Assembly: GCA_009760855.2 (NCBI GenBank)
Contig: WPIO01000047.1
Coordinates: forward strand, 975,001-1,032,500
Length of the DNA: 57,500 nucleotides
Reading direction: 5' to 3'
Origin: Cristatella mucedo
Taxonomy: Eukaryota; Bryozoa; Phylactolaemata; Cristatellidae
Positions 1-10,832 of the stretch are shown here, one piece after another. The notes under the pieces were generated by a model. It saw only the letters and a program-made list of their open reading frames with translations, ran no database searches and was not told where the DNA came from. Position numbers and translations under genes: made by a program. Within the stretch, counting starts at the first letter, position 1. Each line of letters opens with the position of its first letter.

Positions 1-2640
1 TAGATTACGAGCATGTGGTGAAGGTCGCACAATAGCATCACCTATTAGAACAGCAAAGCCTTTTAATCCAGCCACACGCTTAGGGTGTCCTATGAGAAGC
101 AGTTCGGTTTTATCGTCATTTAATTTCAGGAAGTTTTCCGACATCCAGGATCGAATATCAGCAAGGCAAGCATTCAGTTTCTCAGTTGCTGGAGCAGATT
201 CCGACGGTTTAAATGACAAATACAACTGAGTATCGTCAGCATAGAAGTGATATCCTATTCCATGGGCCTTAATCACTTTTCCCAGAGGTTGCGTATAAAT
301 AGAGAACAGCAAGGGACCAAGTACAGACCCTTGAGGGACTCCACAGGTGACCCTTCTCATGTCTGAGACCTGACCCCCACACGACACGGATTGAACACGA
401 TCAGACAAGTAGGATTTAAACCACGCCAGTGCTTCGTCTGCCAGACCGATCGTTGTTCTCAATCGTTCAAGCAGAACTTCGTGATCAATGGTGTCAAAGG
501 CAGCAGACAGATCTAGCAGAGCTAGGGCAGTGACATTCCCGTCGTCGTTGCCACGTAGAATGTCATTGTTAACACGGAGGAGAGCAGTTTCAGTAGAGTG
601 CTGCCTCTTGAAACCTGATTGAAATGTTTCTGACATTCCATTATTTTCAATATGTTCAACCAGCTGCTTAGCAACAATTTTTTCAAGAATCTTTGATAAG
701 AACGGAAGAAGGGAAACTGGACGATAGTTTGCAAGGACCTCTGTGTCTAATCCAGGCTTTTTAAGAATAGGTCTAATGATTGCCGATTTGAAGGACTTGG
801 GGACGACCCCTTTTCCCAAAGAAGCATCAACAATCTTGGTTATGGCAGGGCTAAGTTGGCCTGCAAGTGAAGACCACAGAGATGAAGGTATAGGGTCTTC
901 AGGAGACGAGCTCTTTTTGCTAGACCTTATTAAGGCAGCCACATCACAGGCAGAAACATCGGAGAACCTTTTAAGAAAGGTCACAGGTTGAGGAACGGCG
1001 ATTGCTTTGGTCGGAGGGGGCTTAATGGAGGCACGAATGTGCACAATTTTTTCAGTAAAGAAGGCTGACAACTTTTTGGCTGAGCCCTTAATATCTGGGG
1101 AGTCAGACCTCACAGCATTGGCCAGTAAATGGTTTACTGTCTTATAAATCTGTTTAGTGTCCGACTGGCAGGAATTCAGTTTTCTAATGAAAAAGGAAGC
1201 CCTGGTTTTTTTAAGCTTTCGGGTGTAAACTCGAAGGAAGTCTTTAAAATTGACTAGGTCTGCCTCAGACCCCGATTTCTTGAAACGACGTTCCAGCCTG
1301 CGCTTAACACGGCGCATCTTAAGGAGTTTTTTTTGTAAATTGAAAGCAATCTCGACGACTTTGAACACGGATAGAGCGAACGGGAGCATGCTTGTCAAGA
1401 GCACTCCTGAGTGTCATGTTGATCGCATCAGTGAGGGTATCGAGGCAGCCTGTCGAGTCTGAATGCAGATCAAGAAGGCCGTCGTCACAAACAGATTTAA
1501 AAAACTAGTCCATGTCAATGCTTTGTAAGTTACGTCGTTTGGCAAATTCGACATTGCCCTGCACGTACGAGGGAGCAGGAACAGTAAACGAGACCGAACA
1601 ATGATCTGAGAGGGTCAGTGGGCACACCACAAAGTCAGTGGGGAGGACATCCTTAGTGATCACGAGATCTAGAATGTGGCCACCGACGTGGGTGCTATGA
1701 TTAACGTGTTGGGCCAAACCAAAATTCTCCAGACAGTCAAGAAATGAGCAGACCTGGCTGTTGCTATAGTTGTCGACGTGAATATTGAAGTCTCCTACAA
1801 TCAGTAATGGCCTGTCACACACAAATATTTGAGCGAGGAACTCTGAAAACTCCTCTATAAACAAGTTTAGACAGCCAGGAGGCCGGTATATCGCAACGGT
1901 GAGAGGCATTGTCTTTGATGAAGACCTGATAGCAACCGATTCAAACGATGACCCATGCGAGAAACTGCACATTTTATAGCCAAACGACTTGCGAACAACA
2001 ATTGCAACCCTGCCACCAACCTTGTCAGAACGCATGGACTGATAGAATGAGAACCCGGGTGGGGTGGTCTCGGAAGTACAGCTGCTGGAACAAGGCGTCA
2101 TCCAGGTTTCGGTAAGCAGAAATGCATCTAGCTTCTCCTGGACCATCTGATCGCGGATAAGTAACCCCTTGGTTTTTAGCGAGCGGACATTTAGTAGGCG
2201 GAATTTAAGGGGCTGTCCATCAACTGGGCGACGGTGATGAAGTGGCTCGTATTCTCTACCGTTTGCTTCCGGCCCGGCGGTCGGTGGCTCTTCGAATTTG
2301 AATTGGACCTTGGTAACGGCAGTGGGACGACGTTTCACAACTCGCTGGGCTACTGCAGGTGGGCTACTACCGCAACAAGTACTATTTAGCGCTTTAAACT
2401 TACGAGTCGTAGGTTTGATAGCCGAGCTGTTGATGGGGCGAACGCAGGATGTAGGTAGGTTCTCACTGACCCGCCGGAGAAGGCCTGCCGGTAGGTATCG
2501 ACTAATGGCGACATCGCATCTTACGCTAAGCAGGTCCTGTTTTGTGTAGCATATCCGAGGACAGCTCATAAATAGTCACAGCGAAGATAGCAGCGGAATA
2601 CCCGAAGGTATTACGGAGAAATCAAGTAAAGGTCCACACC
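1..2640 (-). mobile_element. L2/CR1-like non-LTR retrotransposon (LINE family A, copy 1)
   Basis: On the minus strand this stretch encodes, in order, an apurinic-type endonuclease (about 1505-2250) and a reverse transcriptase (about 1-1330). RT hallmarks are LLDLSAAFDTIDH (about 483-530), a GVPQGSVLGP block (about 325-355) and the catalytic FYADDTQLY (about 225-250). Domain order and motifs fit the L2/CR1/Rex group, which moves by target-primed reverse transcription. The 3' end lies beyond the window start; the copy at 25.4-28.5 kb shows what it looks like. This copy is dead or nearly so: an in-frame TAG at about 1505 separates endonuclease from the rest, and a frame shift occurs near the T run at 1327-1334. 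The exact 5' end is unclear; about 2570-2640 is assumed to be leader. Confidence 0.88.
1505..2569 (-). pseudogene. LINE family A endonuclease region, interrupted by a stop
   Basis: The open frame of 354 codons ends at a TAG, although the same frame continues to look like LINE protein beyond it (LLDLHSDSTG, SALDKHAPVRSIR). Motifs of the APE-type endonuclease fold are visible: LLNVRSLKTKG at the domain start, LTETWM (catalytic glutamate), VAIYRPPG, LIVGDFNIHVDN (catalytic Asp and Asn) and SDHCSVSF (catalytic Asp-His) near the C terminus. The first ~115 residues, before LLNVRSL, are Ser/Pro/Thr/Arg-rich and not recognised; they may be the N-terminal part of the pol ORF. The endonuclease would nick target DNA to prime reverse transcription. 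It looks like a relatively young copy with one nonsense mutation. Confidence 0.8.
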
Positions 2641-2673
2641 ACGCTAGGAGCCGCCCGAGGCCACTCTTTAGCT

Positions 2674-2880
2674 GGGGGGGGGGGGGAAGAGGAGGAAGCA
2701 TTTACACAAGCCCTCACACAAGCACTCACACTCACACTCACACACTCACACACACACTCACACACACACTCACACACACACTCACACACACACACTCACA
2801 CACACACTCACACACACTCACACTCACTCACACACACACTCACACACACACACACACGCACACATGCACACACACACACA
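2674..2880. repeat. Poly-G run and (CA)/(CACT) microsatellite
   Basis: Thirteen consecutive G residues at 2674-2686 are followed by a purine stretch, then about 170 bp of CA dinucleotides interspersed with CACT units. This is simple-sequence DNA between the LINE and the neighbouring DNA-transposon relic. Confidence 0.9.
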
Positions 2881-2888
2881 TTGATATA

Positions 2889-3710
2889 TTCAGTGCTGGC
2901 CCAAAAAATCTATGCACCCTGGGGATCGACTTATAATCTCTGATACTTCAATTTTTTCATGGACTTTTTGGTCTTTTTTCAGCGATCATCGAGAGTTTGA
3001 ACCATGCTGGTTTGAGTCATTCACAATCATAAGTTTAATGTGGTTCGAAGAGATGCTAAAATTTGATGACCTTATGGAAAAGAAAAAATCGAATAGCATT
3101 TTCTGGTAAACAAGGAAATTAAGTTCTTTAAAATTTTGTCCCGAGTTTTTACTACGGCAGTTAAATGCATGCACTGAATTAAACTACAGTCTCGTAATTT
3201 CAGGGAACACATTATAATCCATGCAGGTCACCACGGTTTTGGCATCTCACGTGTTTGACTACTAAAGCAGTGTTGGAGTGCTCAACGACTCTTTTTTCAT
3301 CAGGAAACATAGTGAGCTGGTTTCTCACTCTAACTGCACTACCAATCTCTTGCATCTTATCAAACCAGATCTGGCCTGTGAATGTGCTTGCACAAACCAA
3401 GAAGTCTCAAACCTTAAACATTCCTCAAACTAGTGCCGACACAGTTGTTATGATGCTTTTTTCTAGAAAATTATGTCTGGTGCATCAAAAAAATCTTACT
3501 TCACCGTGTTCTCATTGTACTGCCAAAAACGATCTTTTGGAACCAAAACTCTTTCTGCACCCACGTGAAATCGTCAAACAAGTTAATTGTGCATGCTTTT
3601 TCACACCTAGAAGTCCAACACAGGTGGCAGCATGCTCAATCTGGTACATTTACTGCTTACCCTGTGGTAGTATTTGTGTTAAATCCCATGACGTGTAGAT
3701 TTTTTGGGCC

Positions 3711-3715
<5 letters not shown>
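2889..3715. mobile_element. Tc1/mariner-like DNA transposon relic (copy 1)
   Basis: The left end reads CAGTGCTGGCCCAAAAAATC after a TA-rich flank; the right end, at about 3694-3713, carries the inverse, GATTTTTTGGGCCA. These are terminal inverted repeats of the style seen in Tc1/mariner elements. Internal sequence is homologous to the element at 11.6-12.3 kb and the left end to that at 8.26 kb. No intact transposase frame is visible on either strand; fragments are broken by stops. The outer right end is overwritten by a TA microsatellite. Superfamily assignment rests on TIR style only. Confidence 0.5.

Positions 3716-3806
<91 letters not shown>
3713..3806. repeat. (TA)n then (CA)n microsatellite
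   Basis: About 80 bp of uninterrupted TA dinucleotide passes into a short CA run. It abuts the right terminal repeat of the DNA-transposon relic. Confidence 0.95.
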
Positions 3807-3807
<1 letters not shown>

Positions 3808-4708
3808 TACATACATATGTACATGCAATGTATATGCTTACTAGTCTGTAGGCCTATCAAAAACATTGGCATAGCCTTCTAATTGTCTGTGTTCTTGCAA
3901 TAGAATAGGCAGGGTCCTTCCTTACCAGTTTTCACCACCACCTGTGCCGTCAGGTAGGTACCCAGCAGCCTTACAAAGTTCTTGACTCATAACCCCTTAC
4001 ATGTGTGCCCTTTTAAACGTTCACTACCTTTCATAATAATATTTTTGAAAACTACACTATATGCATAATGTAGGAATATTCCACCATGTTCATTACACAA
4101 TGCACATAAAATATGTAGTGTTATAATATTCTATTCCAATGACATAATCTTGATTACAAAATGCTGTTATGGCTTCCTTTGAGCATGGCAGACAGACGAG
4201 CTAATCCAATTGGTTGTCAATATGCATACGCACCAAGATTGTTAGGATTAGTGGATTGTGTGCACTTATGTATGCACCATGTGGCAGAGGGTATGGCATC
4301 TGTCCGGCAGATGCCTCTAATCAGCTAACCCACTGTGTGTATCTAGTATAACAGAATATGTGTAGACGGACCGTCTGCCAGATATATAAAGTGGTATCAT
4401 ACCGTAAGGCATGTTATAGTGCTAGAAAGAAAGAGCAATATGTCACATCGGCATCAATATAGTTGAGCCCAAGGCCTCCTTCATTTGGGCTGATTCCAAC
4501 TCATCTATATCGACCGATTGGGTGAGTGACACAGCATAGGGTGCCCTGGAGGCAGCCTTGCCCAAGTAGAAGAGGTTAGCATCTTCTGTGCTCATGGCCA
4601 AAACAAGCCTCATTGTCGAAACGGATGCTCAGTGAGCCGCCATCAGACTCTGTCTATTGCCGGTTGCCTGTCTCTGCTTGCCTGCTTGAATAGTGCTGCT
4701 CGTTCCAG
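3807..4708. other. Intron sequence upstream of the first recognised ARMC8 exon
   Basis: AT-rich sequence with no ORF of note and no recognisable ARMC8 exon. The 5' half of ARMC8 (armadillo repeats before the LPTLVAM block) is not seen anywhere in 1-4708, so it should lie before the window start, which would make this region and the LINE upstream of it intronic. Confidence 0.45.
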
Positions 4709-4900
4709 ATCCTGCCTACTCTGGTCGCAATGTGCAAGGTGGAGAGACCAGTGCAGGAACGCTTCGATGGTGCCGAGATGCTGGCCTATCTCATCGAGGT
4801 CGACCAAGGTCTCCAAGCCTGTGCCAGCGTGACCGAGCGCTGCATCAGTGTCCTGTCCACATACTTTTGCGCTACTGCTGCAGATGGCTTACCGTACACG
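4709..4900 (+). CDS. ARMC8: ARMC8 exon (armadillo repeats, ERPVQERFDGAEMLAYLIE block)
   Basis: The acceptor is TTCCAG before 4709 and the donor GTAAGC after 4900; 192 nt, phase 0 to 0, 64 codons. It encodes LPTLVAMCK, then a stretch aligning with vertebrate ARMC8 around ERLLEERVEGAETLAYLIE, then VTERCISVLSTYF. It is the first ARMC8 exon found here, so all earlier exons are expected upstream of base 1. Confidence 0.9.
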
Positions 4901-5069
4901 GTAAGCTGAGCACTTCAAGGATGGTGGCTGGAACGTTGTCTGCCTAATTTTCAAAAGACTCCTTATATTGGAGGAATGCGTGGCTGCTGCCGTATTTTGC
5001 ATTTACCTGATGCTTCGATTCGTCTGTTTCACGAGTGTTTGCCTAGCTAGGTTTGTGTGGTTTTTGCAG

Positions 5070-5153
5070 CTCGAGGAAAAGGACCAGCTCCAACGAGCTG
5101 CACTGCGAGCCTTTGCAGCTCTAGGTGCTAACGATGGTGACAACAGGAAAAAG
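5070..5153 (+). CDS. ARMC8: ARMC8 exon (LGAND block)
   Basis: The acceptor TTTTTGCAG precedes 5070 and donor GTAGGG follows 5153; 84 nt, 28 codons, phase 0 to 0. The peptide runs LEEKDQLQRAALRAFAALG then ANDGDNRKK, matching the vertebrate LGANDEDIRKK segment. The preceding intron is only 169 bp. Confidence 0.92.
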
Positions 5154-5439
5154 GTAGGGATGCCGCTGCACTGATTGCAAAAGTTTGGGATGACTGCCTG
5201 TGCATCCGTAACAAGCAGGTGTGCTTGCTCAGATTCAGGATGCCTTTCTAAGAGCAAGTGTCATGAGTACACACAAGATCAGGACAGACTGGTCAGCAAT
5301 GCGAGTACTTTTGTAGGTCGTACCAATCCAACTTACCAAAGCAAATGTCTATTGTAAGAATACGTTAGCATCAGAAGCATGCAATTACAAAACGCTGGTG
5401 TCAATCAAGTCAGCAGCTAATCTAGCGATTCTTGCAGTG

Positions 5440-6200
5440 ATCCAGGAGACCTTTTTTGTAGCACCTTTGCAAGGTAGATAAGACCAGAGAGTCCATCCCA
5501 CAGAGTCAGCACTGCTGCCTGTGTATAACGACCTCAAGCATGCTGGCTCCGGAAGCCTCCCCTGCTAGTTCTGCTGGATCTATTGATAGCTTTCGATACT
5601 ATATATCACCAAGTTTTTCCTGAGTGCCTATGGTATTGCTTGGGTATCAATGCTATTACATTGCAAAATGGCCTAGGTCTTATTTCCCTATGAGATTTCA
5701 GAAGATAGGCATTGTGGGTTATAATCGGCTAAACTGCTTGCCCTCTAGGCTTGCAGCTATCAGGAACCGGCATGGCTAGTTTAGGAAAAGCTGGTAGGAG
5801 GGATCGCTTAGTTGTCCTAAATGCTCAGCCACTATGCTCTGCAGCCAGAGCGAAGAACTGCAGCTGTATGAGGGAGACATGCTGTCGAGAGCATCGGTTG
5901 ACGTAAGGGGTACACAACCAACAGTGGCTGCTTTTGGTGGTGCCAATAAAGTTGTTTCAGTTTCGAGCCATGCTGTGCCACGGAGTCAACCACCCATGGT
6001 TATCAGGTCAGCCTTGAATGCAGGTGGGGTATCCCAGGGAACTGTTTTAAGTTAATTTCATTCACGGTGTGGACTCTTCTTCTTGCCAATGAGATTGCTA
6101 AACTCAATCTGTGCTTTCATTTTAATGTACATGACATACAACTGTACATGCGTGCCTGGTTCAACTTACCTATCTGCAGTACTTGCTAATGAGGCTTCTC
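5440..6200 (+). mobile_element. Degenerate LINE reverse-transcriptase fragment in ARMC8 intron
   Basis: Broken frames on the plus strand carry decayed RT motifs in the correct order: SALLPVYNDL (compare STETALLRV.ND), LLVLLDL followed by AFDTIYHQ, GGVSQGTVLS (from GVPQGS) near 6030, and a decayed catalytic block ending DIQLYM near 6130, where YADD has mutated away. Many stops and indels show this is an old copy in sense orientation to ARMC8. Confidence 0.72.
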
Positions 6201-6339
6201 ATCTTACCACCTGGTACAATGACTCGAATCGTTTCGCTGTGGCTCTAACAAATCCCACAGATGCCATTAGTGGCAGCATGCATAGTGTCAGCACGCATAA
6301 GCACACAGATGACGAATCACAGGGATCCACTACATGGCG

Positions 6340-6860
6340 TGATAAATAGCTGCGTTTTTAGTTTCTTTTTTAATGTGATCAAGTAAAGAGATGTCGTGAC
6401 TAGGTCGGGAGTGAGTTCCAGGCTTTGGGAGCATTCGAACTAAAGGCATTGAGGTTCGTACGAGGTGTAGGTAAACGAATAGATTCAGAAAAGCAGGTGG
6501 TATGATGCTTAGCCTGATGGGGGAGAAGATCTGGTAGGTAGACTGGAGCCAAAGAATGAGGCGACCAATAAGTTGGCAACAAAACCTTGAAGTCGATGCG
6601 TTGCTTGACTTGGAGCTAGTGCAGGTCAGCTAGAAGTGGTGTGATGTGGCAACTGTGTCACTCACGACAGACAAGCGTAGCTTCATAATTGTGCACCAAC
6701 TGTAAGCCCCTGATTGCACATGCCAGTAGACCAGCAAGCAGTGAGTTACAGAAGTCGAGACGTGTAGTTACAAATGCATGGACCGATTTGGATGTAGTAT
6801 CCCTTTCTAAACAAGTAAGAGTTTTAGCAATGTTATGCAGCTGAAATTAGGCAGGCTTTA
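6340..6860 (-). mobile_element. LINE 3' fragment (RT C-terminal tail), minus strand
   Basis: The minus strand encodes NAPKAWNSLPT followed by a Lys-rich KK.T tail, the typical C-terminal end of L2/CR1-type RT proteins, preceded by the usual RTNLNAFS segment. It is 5'-truncated and lies antisense in the same ARMC8 intron as the 5.4-6.2 kb fragment. Confidence 0.6.
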
Positions 6861-7412
6861 CTGTGGAGCAGATGTGGTCGTCTAGTGATAGGACACTTTG
6901 GAACAGGAGAATACCGGAAGCTGACAGAACCTGCCAAAAAAGTTCAATTTGCATATTTTTGGCACTAGTAGGCAAAGAGATGACCCCGGATGTATCATTT
7001 CCCATAGTTGCTGCTTCCTCGTTCGAATCTTATCTTTTGGGGTTGTTTTGGAGTCTTGAGTATATAGAACTTTTCAAGTTAAGACCTCTATCATAATTCT
7101 AGACTCAGTTGACCTGTTGGGCTTGGATGGTACTGTGATACCTTTAGCAAGGTTAAGGAGGGACTTTTCTTAATTAGGAAGATTGAGCTAGCTTTATGTA
7201 ACAGCTCTAGAACTTTCTTATTCAGGCAGTGTATGGCTATCTTTGCTCTAGATATGCCTTTTTGCATGTAGAAAGGATGAGTGCCTTCTAGTCCACTCTG
7301 CTTGGTCAGATGCATGGTTTTATCCAGGACTTTTTAGCCTGACACCTTGCCATGTGCGGGTACAATTGTACACTCTGCTGTGGTTAATGGTAAGCCTTGA
7401 TGTGTGTTGCAG
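6861..7412 (+). other. ARMC8 intron end, nothing recognised
   Basis: AT-rich intronic sequence ending in the TGTGTTGCAG acceptor. I see no further exon, repeat family or structured element here. Confidence 0.6.
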
Positions 7413-7580
7413 ATCATCGACACAGGCTGTGTCATGGAGCACATAATGAGTGGTCTGTCTCCGGGCTCCAGCTATTTATTGCGGCTGGCCGCTGCACGCT
7501 GCCTGCACAGCCTGTCGCGGTCCGTGCAGCAGCTTCGTACCATCTTTCAAGATCATGCGGTCTGGAAACCCCTCATGAGC
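7413..7580 (+). CDS. ARMC8: ARMC8 exon ([12 protein letters not shown] repeat)
   Basis: Acceptor TGTTGCAG, donor GTAAGA; 168 nt, 56 codons, phase 0 to 0. It encodes [15 protein letters not shown], then [18 protein letters not shown] and [12 protein letters not shown], nearly identical to vertebrate ARMC8 over its second half. This is the strongest single exon for naming the gene. Confidence 0.97.
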
Positions 7581-8258
7581 GTAAGAGCTTGCTGTGCGAT
7601 GGAAGCTTGCTTAGATTTGTGAATCGGCTCTTGCCTTCTTGCCTACAGCTATGAGAGTGCTGGAATAAGTTGATCTGAATAGGACTCCTGAAGCCACTAA
7701 CTAGTGAGAAGCTAGTGAGCAATCTTTATAGCCATGCTTCGTTTTAATACACAGTGGCTGTAGTGATCATCCTGCCGTTATCTAGTTGTTATGCTTCGAA
7801 TTGATGCCGACCAAAGCTCACTTGGGTGACTCAAATGCTGTTAGCCTTTTTTGCTTTCATTCAGAACATGTATTAGGACCGGCATGATGGTAAAGAGATG
7901 CATCGCGAAGCCAATCTTTTGGTTTGCTTGAGCACTAACAAATACGCACACAGTTGTACAGGGGTAGGCAAAGCAGAAGTTTGCACTGACAGCCCGGTCG
8001 ATTACACTTAACAGAAGCAGACAGATTTGAGGTTAAGAGTGGAATCTGTCTTCGGCTCTATGCTGGTTATGTGAAGCAGTTTAGGGTGCTCTCATCATCC
8101 GGTAAGATTTTAGCAAAGCATCTAGACAAGCGTTAGCCATGATTGACCAAAAAACATTTTATGCATTTCGTTTTGTCTCAATCGACTGCCATTCCAAAGG
8201 CTAAATACAGGCTCTCATGGCTCACGGTTTGTTCTAGAGTGGGTAAGGTTGACATATG

Positions 8259-8420
8259 CAGTGGAGGTCCGAAAAATCCATTCATCCTGGGGATCAAGGT
8301 ATAACCTAGAAAATATCCTAAATTATTTCAGCGTTTTATGGACTGCTGGCCAAAGAAATTTCACTTGAACAGAGGATCACTACAGTTACAAATATTTGCT
8401 TGAACTGGTGCGTGGTAACT
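8259..8420. mobile_element. Tc1/mariner-like relic, left end only
   Basis: TATG followed by CAGTGGAGGTCCGAAAAATC and then CCTGGGGATCAAGG parallels the left terminal region of the 2.89-3.7 kb element (CAGTGCTGGCCCAAAAAATC then CCCTGGGGATCGAC), with homology continuing through TTTATGGACT. No matching right end was found, so the boundaries are approximate. Confidence 0.45.
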
Positions 8421-8576
8421 CAACCGCTAACTCACCCGAATGCTGTTTTTATATTACACATTTTCTAGCCAGCAGTACATGTAATGCTGGAATATTTGAG
8501 GTTATATCATTCAAAAGTATTCTTCATTTGTTTGGCATCAGAGAAGCCTCACCGGCTATCACCACCGCCTTTGAAA

Positions 8577-8695
8577 TAGGCAATACAGGATTGCCAACTG
8601 AAGGACTCGAACCCGCAACCTGGTTAGTAAAGAACAAGCTCCTTACCTCTGGGCTAATACCCAGAGGTTTTGATCCCCTTATGTGGATTTGTTTG
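8577..8695 (-). mobile_element. tRNA-derived SINE head (second type, copy 1)
   Basis: On the minus strand GCCCAGAGGTAAGGAGC resembles an A box and GGTTGCGGGTTCGAGTCC contains a canonical B box. Spacing is tRNA-like, but no clean cloverleaf can be drawn, so this is read as a SINE head or tRNA pseudogene. It resembles the segment at 50,556-50,640 and the head of the SINE at 18,641. Confidence 0.45.
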
Positions 8696-9107
8696 GGCCA
8701 TCACTATAGTTGTAGGTGAAGGGGCGACCGGGCTGAAATCTCTTTATCCTTCCACCGTTAGTTGGCTTGGACAAGTTTAACGTTTTTTTTATGGCCAATA
8801 CTAGTTTCTGGCTAAGATCGTGGCTGCTGACCTACATCACATGGTCCACGTATTCAAATATTTATGCATTGTAGTTTCTCAAAAGTAGTTACACATGATC
8901 GGCATTGAAATATAGATCTTTTATCGAAGTAGGTACACAGTATCTAGAGCACTGCTGACTCTTGTAGTGCAGCTGCTAGGCCTGAGCTACTTGTTGCACC
9001 TCCACGAGTTAAGGTTTCACTAGATCACTAGATCATGATGTAAATACAACAAGTTTAACGAAGGAACCCTAATTTTGACTGTTCCATGTTTTTCAAGTTC
9101 ATTGAAG

Positions 9108-9215
9108 GTGCACGAGAAGTGACTGCATGTGCACCTAACATATAGCAACGAAACAGTCTAAAGTGCACGAGAAGTGACTGCATGTGCACCTAACGTACAG
9201 CAACGAAACAGTCTA
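9108..9215. repeat. 54-bp tandem duplication
   Basis: Two adjacent copies of a unit starting GTGCACGAGAAGTGACTGCA and ending CAACGAAACAGTCTAA differ by about two substitutions, pointing to a recent duplication inside an ARMC8 intron. Confidence 0.85.
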
Positions 9216-9388
9216 ACTTGCTTTTGGCCTTTGAAATGGAAGCATGCGTCAAGTGATCTATACTATTGGACTGTGACCTAGGACTCCATTTACACAATTT
9301 TGTGGTTTTGATCAACAGCTTGGCACCCAAGGGCTTAGTGCAAATTATATTCCTTCAAATGCTTGACGTTTGGCCAAATCATACATAT

Positions 9389-9533
9389 AATTCATTTGTA
9401 TAGCGCCATAAGAGAATTTAATCTCTATTCAGATGCTTCACATATGCCACGGGGCTCGAGCCCACGACCTCAGTTATCGAATGAATTCAACCCGACACTG
9501 GTCGAGGCGATCACCTTAACTACTGGGCCAAAT
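9389..9533 (-). mobile_element. tRNA-derived SINE with LINE-type 3' tail (minus)
   Basis: Read on the minus strand: GGCCCAGTAGTTAAGGTGAT as A-box region, GTGGGCTCGAGCCCCGTGG as B-box region, and the shared tail AGAGATTAAATTCTCTTA then GGCGCTATACAAATGAATT. It carries about 30 bp of extra sequence between the boxes relative to the other copies. Confidence 0.75.
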
Positions 9534-10063
9534 TATCATGTCCTATGTCCGATATTTTTACCCAACTTTTCGTCTGTTTAAAGGAACAATTTATGGCTGT
9601 CGTCATCGGGATTGCCTCACTAGTGTTTGAAAGAAGCGCACCCTAGTGAAGTACTTCTCGTTTTGCTCGTAGTGCTGCCACTAATTGACAACACAATGTT
9701 TGTATCTTTCATTGCACCTTGCATAAATGGGTTAGCAGCTGCAAAAGAAGAGGGGAAGAATTCTTCCAGGCGAGTCAAACTAGGTTCACCATCCTGGCCA
9801 AAGTAGTTTTTGTCCCACTTGCTGCCATTAGCTCCAAAAAGCGTTGGTGTCAGTGGGTGCTGGATGGTAGCTGTGTGCCAGCCAGGGCTTTTCTCACTGG
9901 GTCGAACTTCTTGTGTTTTTGAAGAACAACTCGTTTTGTGAGTCTAGAGTCACTGGCTTGTATCCATGTTCTTAAACTCTTGATCCTCACAGAGCACACG
10001 TGCATGCTTACTGTAGTGTACCTTTTGTTCAATACGAGGTTCTGTCTATGACGTTGGCTTTAG

Positions 10064-10150
10064 GTGCTTAATGATGCTTCTGAAGAGCTTCTCAGCATAG
10101 CATCATCGGCGCTCTGCAACCTGCTGCTCGAGTTCTCACCGAGTAAAGAG
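10064..10150 (+). CDS. ARMC8: ARMC8 exon (CNLLLEFSPSKE)
   Basis: Acceptor TTGGCTTTAG, donor GTATTG; 87 nt, 29 codons, phase 0 to 0. It encodes VLNDASEELLSIASSAL and CNLLLEFSPSKE, matching vertebrate VLQNAPDEILVVASSML and CNLLLEFSPSKE. A truncated LINE begins about 30 bp after the donor. Confidence 0.96.
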
Positions 10151-10178
10151 GTATTGTTCATGATGCGTTGCCGCTTTA

Positions 10179-10617
10179 TGTAATGTAATGTATCTCGTCT
10201 GTAACTCCACAAAGCCATACAGACTATGTGGGTGTTACACAGGAGAGTTTTGTATAGCGCACTCACAGCTAAGTGGCTTTTGGTATGCATTCGGTAGCCA
10301 ACAGGCTTCGTCTCACGCAACAAAGAGAAGGTGGGAAGCATAGCACAGAGATAGCATAGCATAGAGAGCAGTTGAGGTAGTGAGTAGCATGCATGTAGCA
10401 GCACAGGACGGCTGGAAAGTATACACCATAGTCGGCAGCAGGAGAGTAGTTGTCGTTGCATAAGCATTGCGGAAGCGAGTTCCATAGTCTAGGACCTGCA
10501 GAGCTAAAGCTTCTGTCGCCAACGGTCTTTAATCAGAGGAATGGAATAGCTAATTCATTGTCCATACAGGACCTGAGGGCACGAGGAGGCTGAAACTGGT
10601 GCATTAGTTCAGCTAGG
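10179..10617 (-). mobile_element. LINE family A, 5'-truncated 3' end (copy 3)
   Basis: The minus strand matches the 3' end of the 25.4-28.5 kb LINE (LALQVLDYGTRF and later TKPVGYRM blocks) and terminates in ATTACATTACATAAAG, a short microsatellite-like tail typical of this family. It sits only about 29 bp inside the intron after the 10,150 donor. Confidence 0.75.
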
Positions 10618-10628
10618 TAATTATGTTG

Positions 10629-10832
10629 CACTCAGCAAATATCCGCTTGGCATCATGTCTCTGCGGCTTTCAAGTTATTGTTATCAAGAGAAGCAGTTCA
10701 AATCGAGATGATGCTGGGTTTTCGGTTGGGCACTCAGCAAATATCCGCTTGGCATCATGTCTCTGCGGCTTTCAAGTTATTGTTATCAAGAGAAGCAGTT
10801 CAAATCGAGATGATGCTGGGTTTTCGGTTGGG
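10629..10832. repeat. Perfect 102-bp tandem duplication
   Basis: Two apparently identical 102-bp units starting CACTCAGCAAATATCCGCTT lie directly beyond the truncated end of the LINE fragment. The length is a multiple of three and both copies stay open in one frame, but the encoded peptide is not recognised. Confidence 0.92.

Noticed and set aside
3255-3698. 147-codon plus-strand frame between the LINE and ARMC8
   Set aside because: Lies within a DNA-transposon relic and has no recognisable transposase residues; homologous copy at 11.6-12.3 kb is not open in this frame.
3565-3882. Tyr-Ile repeat frames
   Set aside because: Translation of a (TA)n microsatellite on either strand.
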